A DNA stretch of 64,000 nt from Timema cristinae (GCA_039000515.1 JBCFYV010000594.1:22658-86657), one strand, 5' to 3'. Counted from the first letter of the stretch, positions 24,701-36,401 are shown. A program made the numbers and translations. Notes: generated by a model not told the origin, from the letters alone.

Positions 24701-25212
24701 GAGTGGTAATGAAACCACTGAAGTAAGTCTATTGAGAGAGTGGCAGTGAAACCACTAAAGTGAGTCTATTGTGAGAGTGGTAATGAAAGCACTGAAGTTA
24801 GTCTATTGAGAGAGTGGCAGTGAAACCACTGAACCTAGTCTATTGCGAGAGTGGTAATGAAACCACTAAAGTGAGTCTATTGCGAGAGTGGTAATGAAAC
24901 CACTAAAGTGAGTCTATCGCGAGAGTGGTAATGAAACCACTGAAGTTAGTCTATTGCGAGAGTGGTAATGAAACCACTAAAGTGAGTCTATTGCGAGAGT
25001 GGTAATGAAACCACTAAAGTGAGTCTATTGCGAGAGTGGTAATGAAACCACTAAAGTTAGTCTATTGCGAGAGTAGTAATGGAACCACTGAAGTTAGTCT
25101 ATTGCGAGAGTGGTAATGAAACCACTGAATCTAGTCTATTGCAAGAGTGGCAGTGAAACTACTGAACCTAGTCTATTGAGAGAGTGGCAGTGAAACCACT
25201 GAAATGAGTCCA
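15759..25212. repeat. 37-bp minisatellite array, 9.4 kb
   Basis: About 255 units have a consensus near gaacctagtctattgcgaga plus gtggtaatgaaaccact. Most units contain AGTGGTAATGAAACCACT, a perfect 6-bp stem (AGTGGT/ACCACT) with a 6-nt loop, or the variant AGTGGCAGTGAAACCACT with a 5-bp stem. Suffix types (gaacct, gaagtt, aaagtg, gaatct) are arranged in higher-order patterns. The block at 17951 recurs at 18321 (370 bp, ten units), and rare variants near 20831-20890 recur about 812 bp later (22 units). No gene is present. Short ORFs at 15866 and 22901 are repeat artefacts. Confidence 0.98.
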
Positions 25213-25308
25213 TAGGAATAAATTAACCTCCTTCTATGACCAAATCCTATCTATTACTCAAGTTCACACTCTTAAGAGTTTCAAACTTTGTTTGGTAAAT
25301 TCATGGTG

Positions 25309-25675
25309 GCTACAGACAGGGAATACCTGGAAATGTCAAGGAATTTTTGGTTGACTGGGAAAAGAGGGAAATGTCACGGAATTAAACTAAAAATTAGGAA
25401 AAGGCAGGGAATTAAAAAGTATGTCTAAAATATCCCATTAATTTTGCAACTAAACACTTAAACAAAAGTTATTAATAGGCCACCTAAATAAAATAACATT
25501 CTAATTTTTAAAATAACTGATAGAACTGATATAAACTTTTTTTAATATCTGAGCAATAATAAATAAAACAAAAGTCATCATCCACCAATAAAACTGGAAA
25601 AAAGTAGTCAGGGAAAATTGAAAAAAGGTTGCCAGGATAAGTCAGGGAATTTTGTAAAATATGTTTTTTAGTCCC
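25309..25675. mobile_element. Short non-autonomous relative of the 5.1-kb hAT-like element
   Basis: The left side has 'gacagggaata' and 'gtcaaggaattttt'. The right side has 'gtcagggaaaattg' and 'gtcagggaattttgtaaaa'. These resemble the subterminal words of the element at 5112-8278, where the right end has 'tcagggagaatatttttaca'. The interior is AT-rich and non-coding. Exact ends and duplication are not resolved. Confidence 0.5.
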
Positions 25676-25822
25676 CCTATAAATTAGCTTTGATTACACT
25701 TTTACTTTTGATAATGTGTAATAATCTTCGAACAGAAAGAACTACAAGCTTAAAAATACTGAGGGCTGTTTTAACTGTTAACTATCATAGAACTGGATAG
25801 CCCTTAACCGTGGGTTACAGAC

Positions 25823-26020
25823 TTAACCACCACTTATAGGTTCACTGCCAACCACCTATAGGTTCATTACCTAGAGCCTAACCACCACCTATAGGTTCAT
25901 TACCTAGAGCCTAACCACCACCTATAGGTTCATTACCTAGAGGCTAACCACCACTTATAGGTTCATTACCTAGAGCCTAACCACCACCTATAGGTTCATT
26001 GCCTAGAGCCTAACCACCAC
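25823..26020. repeat. 33-bp minisatellite, six units
   Basis: The unit is near taaccaccacctataggttc plus attacctagagcc. Six copies cover 198 bp. The first two differ more from the consensus than the last four. Confidence 0.95.
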
Positions 26021-26119
26021 AAGTGTTGCTAAATTTAATTGTCATTATTGCAGCTTATGTTTATTTGTATACAAATGGTAGTCACTACACTCTAGCATTG
26101 AAAGAATCAATCAAATATA

Positions 26120-26379
26120 TTATTATTATTATTATTTAGCACCGCGTCTTACTACCCGTTCGGGTTATACGCTTGAGTACTAATTATGCTAATGAATTAG
26201 GAATTGGGAAGGTTGAATTATAGGAAGTGAACCCGCATTTGCGTGGAGGGAGAGTGGAAAACCATGTAGGAAAAACCACCCCCAGTTCACCCGACCAAGA
26301 TTCGAACCTCGATCTCCCCGTCCTCAGCAGTAGGGCTCAACACGACTAGCGCGTTAGCCAACTACGCCACCGAGGCGGG
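26120..26379 (-). mobile_element. tRNA-derived SINE, family 2, with intact duplication
   Basis: A perfect 13-bp duplication TCAATCAAATATA flanks the copy at 26107-26119 and 26380-26392. On the minus strand the head reads like a tRNA with box A GGCGTAGTTGGCTAACG and box B GGTTCGAATCT. The body differs from family 1, but the 3' end has the same 'cccgaacgggtagtaagacgcggtgcta' element (seen here as complement) and an (AAT)n tail. The intact duplication marks it as a fairly recent insertion. Confidence 0.93.
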
Positions 26380-26392
26380 TCAATCAAATATA

Positions 26393-26970
26393 GTTATCTC
26401 TCAAAGCAGACTCCAACACCATGCAAATGGAATTAACTTCCTTTGACACAAACTTCACCAGCTCTAATATGCAATGATTGACCTTAGTTGACCATCACTT
26501 TAAGTCAGGAACCACAAATATTTCCTTAAGTGTTCCTTTTTTATAATAATTTTGTACAAAACTCAACATTATACATAGAAGATGGTAGCAGAAAGAGATA
26601 CAAACAAGCTATAATGGCTTGTTCACTGTAAAGAGGGACACAGTTCCACATGGATAAGATTACTATACAGACAGCAATTTAGCCGTACATGTTTTTACGA
26701 ACTCTCTTAGAACATTAAAATGGCTATCATAATACTTAAAGCTCATTGTAGTATTTTTTAATTGAACCGCATATGCGAAATATAATTAAATACAATATTA
26801 TCATGAAATTGACTATTAATTGAGATTGACCATTTAAATGCTAATTAACAATAATAATTAAATAACCAAATAAAAGTTCCCTCAGTCTAAGAAATAAATT
26901 TTCTTCAACTAAAGAACATTAATTTGTAAAATACATGTTCATGCTAACATTTAAAACAACCAAAGGCATA
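26393..26970. other. AT-rich DNA, nothing recognised
   Basis: No coding potential, RNA gene or repeat structure is seen. Confidence 0.5.
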
Positions 26971-26972
26971 TA

Positions 26973-29042
26973 CAGTGAAACCTGTTTAACTGGGATCTCA
27001 AGGGACCTAACATTTTGTATCACTTATAGAGGTTTTTCATTTATGCAGTTTCCCAAATAAGCAGGTTAACATGACAATTGTCTTATAGAGGGTCGAAATG
27101 TATATTTATCATATAAAGAGGTGGAAATGTTTATACTTATGTACATACAAATGTAAAAGAAATGTGTATTTCATGTTGCACAATTTTTATTTAAAAAAAA
27201 ATTATGGCTTAAAAAAATCCGTGATATTAGTTTGTATTAGATTGTTAGTTGCTTTAAGGTGTTTCTCCATAGTATACATTTGATCAAATATGTCAGGATT
27301 ATTAATATTTGACATCTCAAAATATTTATGAAAGGTTTCTAAGGCTTTTTCTGTGTCACACTTTGATACTCTCTCTAAAAGCTCTTCACAAGTTTCACAA
27401 CCCTCCTATTCTTCTTCTTGTTCTATCTCTAAGAACTCAGAAATAATGTCGTCGTCAGTGAGCTCTTCCGATACTAGTACATCATCGTCCATACGCACAA
27501 AATCCTCAAAAGTGGGCTGCTGGTCATTTTCATTGCTACTACAAGCGGCAATAATCTGGTTCCATTCTGCAAGTGTTTCACGGTTCTCTTCCTCCTCTTG
27601 TAAGCTTTCAGGCTCCGGTTCATCCGTCACTTTGAAGCAGTTACTAATGGAGGTATTGCTCACACAAAACCAAGCTTTTCTCGCAAATCTCATTGCCTGT
27701 AGGGTGTTAATTTTAGGGATTTTATTCTCTTCTATAGATTTAAGAACGTATTGTACAACTTCTTTTATGTAGTAAACTTTAAAGTTGTTGATAACACCTT
27801 GATCCATTGGCTGTAATTTACTTGTAGTATTGGCAGGTAAATATAATAATTTAACGTAGTCTAATTCGGGCATATTATTATGAGCTGTGTAGTTATCAAC
27901 AAACAAAACAATTTTCTTTTTTGGGCCTTCATATTGGCGTTCACTTTTTTCAACCAATCCACGAATTAATCAGATGTCATCGAGGCCTTTTTATTGTTTT
28001 GATAACTAACAGGCAAAGTTTTGATACCTTTGAGCATCTTGGATTTTTTTATTTCCCAATTAAGAGAAGTGGCAGTTTTTCAGTTCCCGACATATTTGCA
28101 CACACAAGCACAGTAATGCTATCTTTGCTCAATTTACCACCATGGCAAGGCTGACCTTTGATTGTAAAAGTTTTATCCGGAATACACTTTTAGAATAAGC
28201 CCGCTTCATCAGCATTGAAGACGTTATCGGGTGAAAAATCATATAATGAAGCTGGAAGATTTTTAATCCACTGATTACATTCATTGTTGTCCACAGCATT
28301 GCTCTCTCCACAAACATTTTTGAAAACGATATCGTTCCTTCTCTTAAAGCTCTCTAACCACATGTTACTGCCAGAAAAATTATCAATACGCAGCTTACTC
28401 TCAAATTCTTGAGCTTTCTCCTTAATCATTGGGCCGCTTATTGGAATGTTTTTATTCCGTACCTGTTTCATCCATGTCGAGAGACATTTTTCAAGTTCAG
28501 GATACTCTGCTGGTCGTAGTCGTTTTAGTTTTCCTTTTCCGTCAATACACTGAGAACGTATTTTCTCCTTATGTTGAATAATTCTATAAAAAGTTGACTG
28601 GTGAATTAAACTCTGTGCAAAGTTCGTCATGCGACTTTCCACTATCATATTCCAATAATAACTTTAATTTATCAGCGGATGTTAGAGAATTACACTTTCA
28701 TTTCGACTTTTTTTGCACTGGTATTCACTTGTTTCTCGTACAAATTTTTAAATAGTACTGATAAACAAAGCAAGTATGGAAGGAATTAGACTGTTTGTAA
28801 ACAAGCATGTCATAACTTGTCTAAACCTGCTAAATTGTCTCACTTATACGGGTTATTGAGCTACCAAGTCCCAATTATAGAGGTAAACATAGAAAAAATC
28901 TATGAAATCTAATCTCAGTTAACAAGGTCTAAAAATTCCCAGTAACAGAGGTATTTTAATGCAAAAGTGGCGGGACCTCATTGTAATTATCAATAACAGA
29001 GGTTTCTCACATATCCAGGCCTCAGTTAAACAGATTTCACTG
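26973..29042 (-). mobile_element. pogo/Tigger-like DNA transposon
   Basis: The left end is CAGTGAAACCTGTTTAACTG and the right end is the inverse of CAGTGAAATCTGTTTAACTG. TA dinucleotides at 26971-26972 and 29043-29044 are the target duplication. Length is 2070 bp. CAGT ends, TA targets and a CENP-B/DDE transposase define the pogo/Tigger branch of Tc1/mariner. The subterminal regions contain repeated 'agaggttt' words on both sides. Confidence 0.95.
27205..28710 (-). pseudogene. Tigger-like transposase, disrupted
   Basis: On the minus strand the N-terminal helix-turn-helix of CENP-B type is visible (SADKLKLLLEYDSGKSHDEL) near 28610-28690, in a different frame from the next segment at 28190-28648. 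That segment ends with the first catalytic aspartate in VFNADEAGLF. A stop follows, then a central part with further stops and frameshifts. The segment at 27406-27957 carries the second aspartate in FVDNYTAH and the third in QPMDQGVI. After an in-frame stop the tail continues to QTNITDFFKP near 27205, a typical family C-terminus. All three DDD residues survive, but the gene is broken in at least five places. Confidence 0.92.
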
Positions 29043-29268
29043 TACTTAGATATAATTTAGAATAAGCCACATTGCCACAGCTAATATAATGATATCTTTT
29101 TAAACTCCTATCTTTGGGCTGTTTGGTTTACATAAACTTTAAACCTAATAGTTCTCTAAATTTAATCATACCCTTAAATAACAGTTGATATGTTACCAAA
29201 GAGAAATGTTTTATTTACTGGCTTTTTATATAGAAATTCAACATTTTATTTAGCAAAATCCAACCTGC

Positions 29269-29518
29269 TCCGGGGGCCGCGTGGTTTAACATACTACTCT
29301 AGTGTTGGTCTAGACTGCCAAAGACAGAGAGTTCTGAGCTTCAATCCTGGTCGGGTGTACTAAGGTTATTTACCTGAATAATGTTCCACTCTCCCTCCAT
29401 GCAAATGCGGGCACATTTTCTCTCAATTAAACTTTTACTATCCCTAACCTATTATTGTAATTAGTACATAGGCATACAACCCAAACGGATAGTAAGACGC
29501 AATGCTAAAATAAAAAGT
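29269..29518 (+). mobile_element. Degenerate SINE, family 2 (plus)
   Basis: A tRNA-like head (gtggtttaacatactactct) with box B-like cttcaatcctggtcggg is followed by 'ccactctccctccatgcaaa', matching the family-2 body, and by 'cccaaacggatagtaagacg' at the end. Many substitutions suggest an old copy. Confidence 0.7.
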
Positions 29519-30163
29519 AATTTTACCGCTCAAGCCCTTGACCAACGTTTTTACAGTAAAATGCACTAAATTGTATTTAAAATTTTACTGGAAATTTTCC
29601 TAATCAAACTAAAGTAACTTGTAATGTTAATGACATAATTTTCCTTAGTTATTATTTTATTTTAATCAAAAACATGCATCTGTAAATTAGATTATTTGAG
29701 TATAAAACAAAACTAGTGGTAATTGAAGGAAGTTTGTGAATCTTAACTCGGCTGCTCTGGTATTGAATATTTAAATTATATTATGTTGGTTTGACTCATT
29801 TAATATGCATTATTATATAATTTGATACTCTATTAAAAAGCTACATAAAATAGTACTAACAAAAAATAGGACAAACTCATTATGACCTATTATAATAACA
29901 CACTTCACACTGTTGCCAATGATCAAAGATGAAATTGCTTATTTTTCATTGAAAAAATTGCCATTCAAAACTCATCCCTTACTATAATTATTTTCTATCA
30001 TAACTCTTCCCTTAACCTAATTCTTTTCTATCAAAACTCTTCACAAGGTCATGTTGACCAACCAATAAACAAAATACAGACATTTTAATTGTTTTAAAAT
30101 GGTATATATTATTTGTTATTATAAAAACAGGTGTTTGTTAGACAATGGTTAACTGGTTAGACT
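29519..30163. other. AT-rich DNA, nothing recognised
   Basis: No gene or repeat is supported here. Confidence 0.45.
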
Positions 30164-30171
30164 ATGTGATA

Positions 30172-30921
30172 GGGGTGTGCAAACCTTAAAAATGTCGAAA
30201 GGTCAAATCTCCCTTGCTTCAAACCCCAACCTAAATATACCATAAACACATTTGAAATATATAACTAATTAAGATATATTTTCATTTAACCATTTTTAGA
30301 ACAGTTATTAAATAGTATTCTAATGAAGTGAGTACTAGTGAGTTTGATTGTCTTCCACAGATATTATCAGTTATCTCTTTAAGGAAAACCTCTTTTCGCT
30401 TTTTGAGGTAATCTGTAATATAGCTTATATTTGGAAAAAGGTTCAAGAAAGGTGGATGGAAAACGAATAAAAATTAATGAACACACTATCGTTGTTACAA
30501 TGAAAATAACAACACAGTTCACACTTTACATTGCCGCCACTGGATAAAAAGGTATTGGCCGACTCCAAGAAAGTTGATCGTCAATGCCCAATCCCCCGAC
30601 CTAGGTTTCATTCTATCGGAACTCAGCAGGGAGGAGTGTGTAACGCGCAACGCATCCAATTTCCTTTCCTGTGTTTTTCCATGTTCCTATATAAGTGTCC
30701 TATCATCTTTTACCAATTTCCTTTTCATCTCGTTTTGTGTTTATTAGTTTCCTCTTTTGGGAAGTTGCGTTGCACGTTTCAAACTCCTCCTTAATGAGTT
30801 CCCTGGTGACCTTAATGAATCATTTAAAAACTAAAATTAGCATTATATGACAACAAAAACCTAATATGTGACTTTGCATCACATTTAAGACGTGACTTTT
30901 GCACATTTGCACACCCCGACC
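30172..30921. mobile_element. Non-autonomous hAT-like element, 750 bp
   Basis: The left end starts GGGGTGTGCAAA and the right end contains its inverse TTTGCACACCCC followed by GACC. The 8-bp word ATGTGATA lies directly outside on both sides (30164-30171 and 30922-30929). An 8-bp duplication and 'ggggtgtgcaaa' ends fit hAT transposons. No transposase is present. A small ORF at 30531-30794 shows no recognisable motif. Confidence 0.75.
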
Positions 30922-30929
30922 ATGTGATA

Positions 30930-31587
30930 TGGTTAAGTGGTTATTTGTCCTTCATTATTAAAGGGTAGTGAGTATGATCTGCTACGAGTTAGCTTAACTG
31001 CTATTAACCAGTCTTGAACTGTCTGTGATATTGTCTATGGTATATGATACGAAAGTTTGCTAGTCAATAATGAAGGTGGCAATATTTATTAACTCCATCT
31101 TCAAAGTATTCTCCTAATTAATCTCAACTTTATTTATTTTCATAGAAACAAGATTTATGGTAGTACTGTATAAATAGATTTAGCAAATATTTGATTAATG
31201 TTAGAATCAAAATAAGTAACATTCTGTTTTAGCTAAATTTAATGTATGTGTAAAATTTATGTTATAAAAGTTTTTATCTTTTATACCTTTGTTTGCTTTA
31301 TCGATATTTTCTAGAGTTATGTGATAAGAAATTTGTATTTTTGAATCTTGTTCCAGTAAAATATAGTTATAAAAGTTGAGTTTTGATTGACAAAATCTCA
31401 ACAATAAGTTTGTTGGGCATTTACTACTTTATACTGTCAACTTTATATTCCTTAAATATATTATAAAATATAACATATAATATAAAATATAACTTTAATG
31501 GGTTTTAAGATATTTGGATAGCATTTAAATTTAAATAATAATTTTGTAAAAACAAAGTAGCTTGAGGTAATCCTACTAAGATATGTA
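30930..31587. other. AT-rich DNA, nothing recognised
   Basis: The short minus-strand ORF at 31207-31404 has no family features and is probably chance. Confidence 0.45.
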
Positions 31588-31599
31588 AATTAGGGTATA

Positions 31600-31927
31600 T
31601 TATTATTATTATTATATTATTATTATATTATTATTATTATATTATTATATATTATTATTATTAGCACCGCGTCTTACTACCCGTTCGGGTTATATGCTCT
31701 TACGCTAATGTGTAATGGTAGGGTGATTGTGAGATGAAATGAAGGACCTACAGTTTAACGTGGAATCCAAACCACGGTGGAGGCCTGGAATTCCCCACAT
31801 TCACAAGATGTCTTGTCATAGGTGAAGGAAGGGTTTGGTAATCAGATAAATCTGTGCCGGGACCGAGGATTGAACCCCGGCCGCCAGCATAGAAGTCTGA
31901 CACTTTACCCTAGACCACCAGGTCACC
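31600..31927 (-). mobile_element. tRNA-derived SINE, family 1, with intact duplication
   Basis: A perfect 12-bp duplication AATTAGGGTATA flanks it at 31588-31599 and 31928-31939. The minus strand reads ggtgacctggtggtctaggg through the tRNA-like head and body to 'aacgggtagtaagacgcggtgcta'. A long imperfect (AAT)n tail occupies 31600-31662 on this strand. Confidence 0.95.
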
Positions 31928-31939
31928 AATTAGGGTATA

Positions 31940-32849
31940 AACACTATTAGTTAAATAACAATTTTGCTAAAATTTATCGTATGAAACAGTACTGAAAGAT
32001 TGAAATTATTAGTTTCAAAATATATAAAAACCATAGTGTGAAGTTTAGATGCTATACAATATTTTCTTCTGTGCATATTCTTGCACATTAGTTTAGACAT
32101 GTCTTATTTGAACCCAATATATGGTTAAACTGCTCTCATATAATTATCCAAATAGGTAGGTAGGCTCCTCTTTACGTTCGAGCAGCCCTAAAAAAACTTC
32201 TACACATTTTTAATATAAAAACGCTTGTAAATCATACATAAAATAAAAAAAATCTTGTCCAATGGGACCTCCAATCCCTCAAATCCTTAAGGATACTTGA
32301 GAAAATTTCTGATTCGAGACTAAAATCCTTTTTAAAAAAAATATTTTTATTTTATATTAAATTTGTTTTAGAGCTCTAGTACTGCTTATTGGTTGTTCAG
32401 AACCAATTATTATAGGATGAACTCAACAACCATACCCTAGACCAGTAATTTATCACATAACTGAATATATGATTGTTATGACTGTATTATAAGAAATAAT
32501 GCTAACATTTAGTTTATTATTTGTCTTTCCTCCTATATTCATAATTTTTTCAAAGACTCTTATTCAGGACTTGAAGGTAAATTGGAGATCAATTTTGTAA
32601 AATAGTGGAGTCTGCCCTTTTCTAATTGCTAGGAGAGTCTCTGCTACACTTGAAAATGTTAATTAATATATCTACTTATATAAATGTTTATGCTATCACT
32701 TTTGACAGATGGTGTCAATATTGACATCCTCTAGCTAAATATAAGAACTTTAGTCAATGCTAAGGATTGTTATATGTTCTATAAGCAATCGTCACATACA
32801 TACATTGATATTATTATTTAGTTCATAATATGACTGATTACTTGGTATT
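31940..32849. other. AT-rich DNA, nothing recognised
   Basis: No coding or structured element could be supported in this stretch. Confidence 0.45.
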
Positions 32850-33060
32850 CATTTAAATTTAGTTGAAAAATGTTACCTGAGCATGTGAATTGAACTCGGG
32901 ATCTTCATCTCAGTACACCAATGTTCTACCACTACTCCATGGGAGATTGGTACTGAGCACAGGACAAGTCCAGGAGAGGTCAGCAGAAGATTATTGCTAA
33001 GCTAAAAGTTCCGGGTTTGAATGCCTTGTCCATGTGTAATTTTTCAATTACACTTAAATG
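32850..33060. repeat. Head-to-head pair of tRNA-like SINE fragments
   Basis: The two arms are imperfect reverse complements that both begin catttaa and run through 'ttgaaaaat' into a box B-like stretch. Read outward from the centre, the left arm has box A-like TAGTGGTAGAACATTGG and box B-like GAGTTCAATTC on the minus strand, and the right arm has GGGTTTGAATGCC on the plus strand. This looks like two diverged copies of one short tRNA-derived element facing away from each other, or a foldback element built from one. Confidence 0.55.
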
Positions 33061-33181
33061 AGCCATTTACATTGTTTACAGTAGTAACAATAAATTAGGC
33101 CTATGATAGGTTTGACAAACTTTAACAATTTGGGTTGACTAAGAATCAAACTATTGACGTTTAGAACCTGCAAGGTTTTAA

Positions 33182-35820
33182 CCCTCGTTATAAAGTACCC
33201 CATTTTTATTTTTAGTGTATGGTAGTACTGTCAGGTGCCTGATGGACGTGTTGCTTTATCTATTCTTTCAGTGTGACCTTGACTCTCAGTCGGTATGGTT
33301 AGTGTTCAGTGAAATAAATTTGTGCGCCTGAAAATGGAATTTATTTGAAAAGTGTATTACTGGGGTATTGCATACCCCACGCACCCACTCAAGTCATGTA
33401 AGTTTATATATTTATCTAATTGATTTCTCATAAATGAATAAATTTCTATGCAAATCTCATTGAACTATTTGTTGAGTATTTTTTTTTATTTTTTTATTTT
33501 TAATATAGCTAAGAATCTTGTGTTCGGGTCCTTTCAAGGTTATATAATATACAATTATTGAATTTACATCTTGTTTTGTTCTAAAAATAATTCCATTTGT
33601 ATTTACTACTCTGTTATAACCAATTGGTTTTAGAAATGGCAAAATATAATAAATATAAAAATTCAAATAAATTCTTACTTGTTTAGAATGATGTCTCCCA
33701 AATAAATAGCCAAAATATTGCAGGAGCTGTCAGATGACGAAGAATATATTGATAGCGCTGATTCTGATGAAAATGAGGACATTTTAATTCAAAGTGACCA
33801 TAATAGTGAGTCTGAACAAGATTGTATTTCTTCAGATGAAAATAGTAAATCTACAACTAATTAAGATTATTTTACCAGAAAAGATAGATAATGTATTTGG
33901 AGAAAAACTGACTTTTCAAAGAAAGGAAAAATTCACAGAAAAAACAAGTCAAAGTATCTCCTGGTCCCAAACTTATTGTAAGAAATATAAAAGATGAAAT
34001 ATCGGCATATCATAAAATTATTGATATGGTTATGTTAGATGACATTGTAAAATTTACAAATATGCATATTGCAAAAAGAATATTGACAGCACCATATTCT
34101 TGGGACAGGGACGGAAAAGAAATGTCAAGAGATGAGATTATGGCATCATTGGGGTCTTTACCTTATAGGAATCAAAAAGGGACATCACACTAATGTCAAA
34201 GAATTATGGACTTCAGATGGGACCGGAATACAGATTCTAAGAGCTTGTATGAGCTACAGGCGACTTTTATTCTTGCTTCATTCTCTATGATTTGACAATA
34301 AGGATACAAGAAATGACTGAAGAAAGATAGATAAGCTAGCTGCTGTGAGATCATTTTTGGATGCATTTGTACTGAATTGTAAGAACACGTATAGTATGGG
34401 TACTCATGTCACAATTGATGAGAAGCTGGAAAAATTTCGGGGGTGCTGAAGTTTTGTTCAATATGTTCCAAATAAACCTGCAAAATATGGGATCAAAATT
34501 TTGAAATTTGTAACTCAAATACATTTTTTGTTCATAATTTAGAAATGTATTGTGGTAAGCAAGAAGAAAGCCCATATCTCGTGTAAAATAAGCCAATTGA
34601 CATTGTGAATAGATTGGTTTCAGATATTGAAGGATCAAATCGAAATCTTAAGAGTGGATAACAGGTATACCAGCTATCCCATGGCAAAATCTCTTTTGGA
34701 AAAAAAAAATAACTTGTGTTGGTACTCTCAGAAAAGACAAAAGAGAGATTCCTTATGAATTTCAGGCAAATAAAAATTGAGAAGTGGGTTCGTCCATATT
34801 TGGATTTCAGAAAAACTTGACGATCACATCCTATGTGCCCAAGAAAAACAAGGCTGTCATTTTATTATCTACAATGCATGATTCACCAACTATCAATGAC
34901 GACACCAAAACACCAGATTAAATAATGGATTACAACAAGTCAAAGGGAGCAATAGATACAGTGGGTCAAATGTGTAGTGTATGCAATGTCACACTTATTA
35001 CTCGGCAATGGCCTATGAGAGTATTTTATTCATTGATAAATATAGCTGGCATCAATGCACACATTTTATACTCTTCAACATCTCAAAATATTACAGCCAG
35101 AAGAATATTTTTGAAAAAGCTAGCTTTGACTATGATGAAGCCTCACCTTGAAGAAAGAGCTAAAATCAAGTCGCTCCCAATTAAATTATCAGCCTTTCTC
35201 AGGAAGTATTTATTTAAGTACTATGAAGCATGAAGATGATGGTGAAAAGTTAGCTAGAAAGAAAAGAGGAAGGTGTGTGTTATGTGGTCGATCAAAAGAT
35301 GTTGGAACCACAATAAAATGTGAAACATGCAAACAATTTACATGTAAGAATCATGTTCATATAACATATAAATGTAATGGAGTGTAACAACATAAATGAG
35401 GCTGATTCTTATTCTTAAAAATGTTTAGAGTTTTAAAAACTTTATATTTTTAAATTTAGTAATCATTTTAGATTATAATGATTAATATAATTATATTTGG
35501 ATTGTACTTTTAATCACATTATATCTGTAAGAGCTAGCCAAACTAGCAAAATAATAACCAGTATTTACAAAAAACAGTAATAGCTAAGTATGTAACTTTC
35601 ATAAAAATATTTTGCTAAATATCAAGCATTTTCCTATTTTTTATTATATAAATACCAATATCTATCAATATGTATATATTAAGCTTAAATGGATCTAATT
35701 AAAATAAAACATACAATAAAAAAAAGATTTCGTTCGTGCATGTATCAATTGAACCATAAAAATAAAGTGGGGTATAAAGTAGCCGTTTGTGTTAAGTATT
35801 ACAGCACGCCCACTCGAGGG
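33182..35820 (+). mobile_element. piggyBac DNA transposon with TTAA duplication
   Basis: TTAA lies at 33178-33181 and 35821-35824. Inside, the left end is CCCTCG and the right end is CGAGGG. A subterminal inverted motif repeats on both sides ('taaagtaccccatttttattttta' on the left, matched by the complement of 'ataaaaataaagtggggtataaagta' on the right). Length is 2639 bp, normal for an autonomous piggyBac element. The transposase gene inside is broken. Confidence 0.93.
33688..35387 (+). pseudogene. piggyBac transposase, disrupted
   Basis: An acidic N-terminal segment (LSDDEEYIDSADSDENED) follows the start, with a stop a few codons in. The DDE core is visible near 34330-34500 as DKLAAVRSFLDAFV, then TIDEKLEKFRG and VPNKPAKYGIKI, which are hallmark piggyBac blocks. 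The C-terminus at 35270-35387 keeps the cysteine-rich domain: RCVLCG, KCETCKQFTCKNH and a final YKC. Stops and frameshifts are scattered through the middle, so this copy cannot make a working enzyme. The C-terminal 79-codon ORF at 35148 is the longest intact piece. Confidence 0.9.
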
Positions 35821-35824
35821 TTAA

Positions 35825-36401
35825 GGACTTCCAACTCAAATAAGCTCTTTATTTTAAGCCCACACACTACATTGGAACAAATAATAGATTTTCCTTGTTC
35901 AAAATAATTTAATTAATAGTTAATTCTTTTTATAAGCTAATCAAACAACAATGTACAATTTCCTAAAGTGTAATCTGTAATGTTTTGATTTATAACTCTT
36001 ATTTTGGCCAACTTTATGCAAATATTTACCAAGTACCTACTACATTCAAAAACAAAGTTTTGAGTACGCAACATAAGAACAACATAATTAAATACTACTT
36101 GTTTGTATCATGACTACATTTTACAAATACAGTGCTGCCATATTGGGATAAAACTACGTTGTACACAAAATGTTAATAGAGAGAGATTTGTCCAAGCGTC
36201 ACCAAGAAGAAACACTCAGGGTTACTTCTATCACATGTCAGTTGATGAGGAACTCGCAATTAATATTCTAGGATGGATCTAACTGAATAATTAATTCAAT
36301 ACAGTAACTAAATATAAATAAATAAAGCACAACCTTAAAACATTTTGTTTTCTCAATACAACACCGCTGGTACTGCTTCATGTCCATCTTGTCATTCTCA
36401 C
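35825..36401. other. AT-rich DNA, nothing recognised
   Basis: No coding region or repeat is supported. Confidence 0.45.

Noticed and set aside
27353..28154. Plus-strand ORFs opposite the Tigger-like transposase
   Set aside because: They mirror the minus-strand transposase, which has recognisable DDD motifs. The serine-rich peptide comes from the complement of acidic codons.
32870..32945. A functional tRNA gene on the minus strand
   Set aside because: A and B box-like motifs are present, but no proper acceptor-stem pairing could be formed and a diverged inverted partner lies beside it, so it is treated as a SINE fragment.
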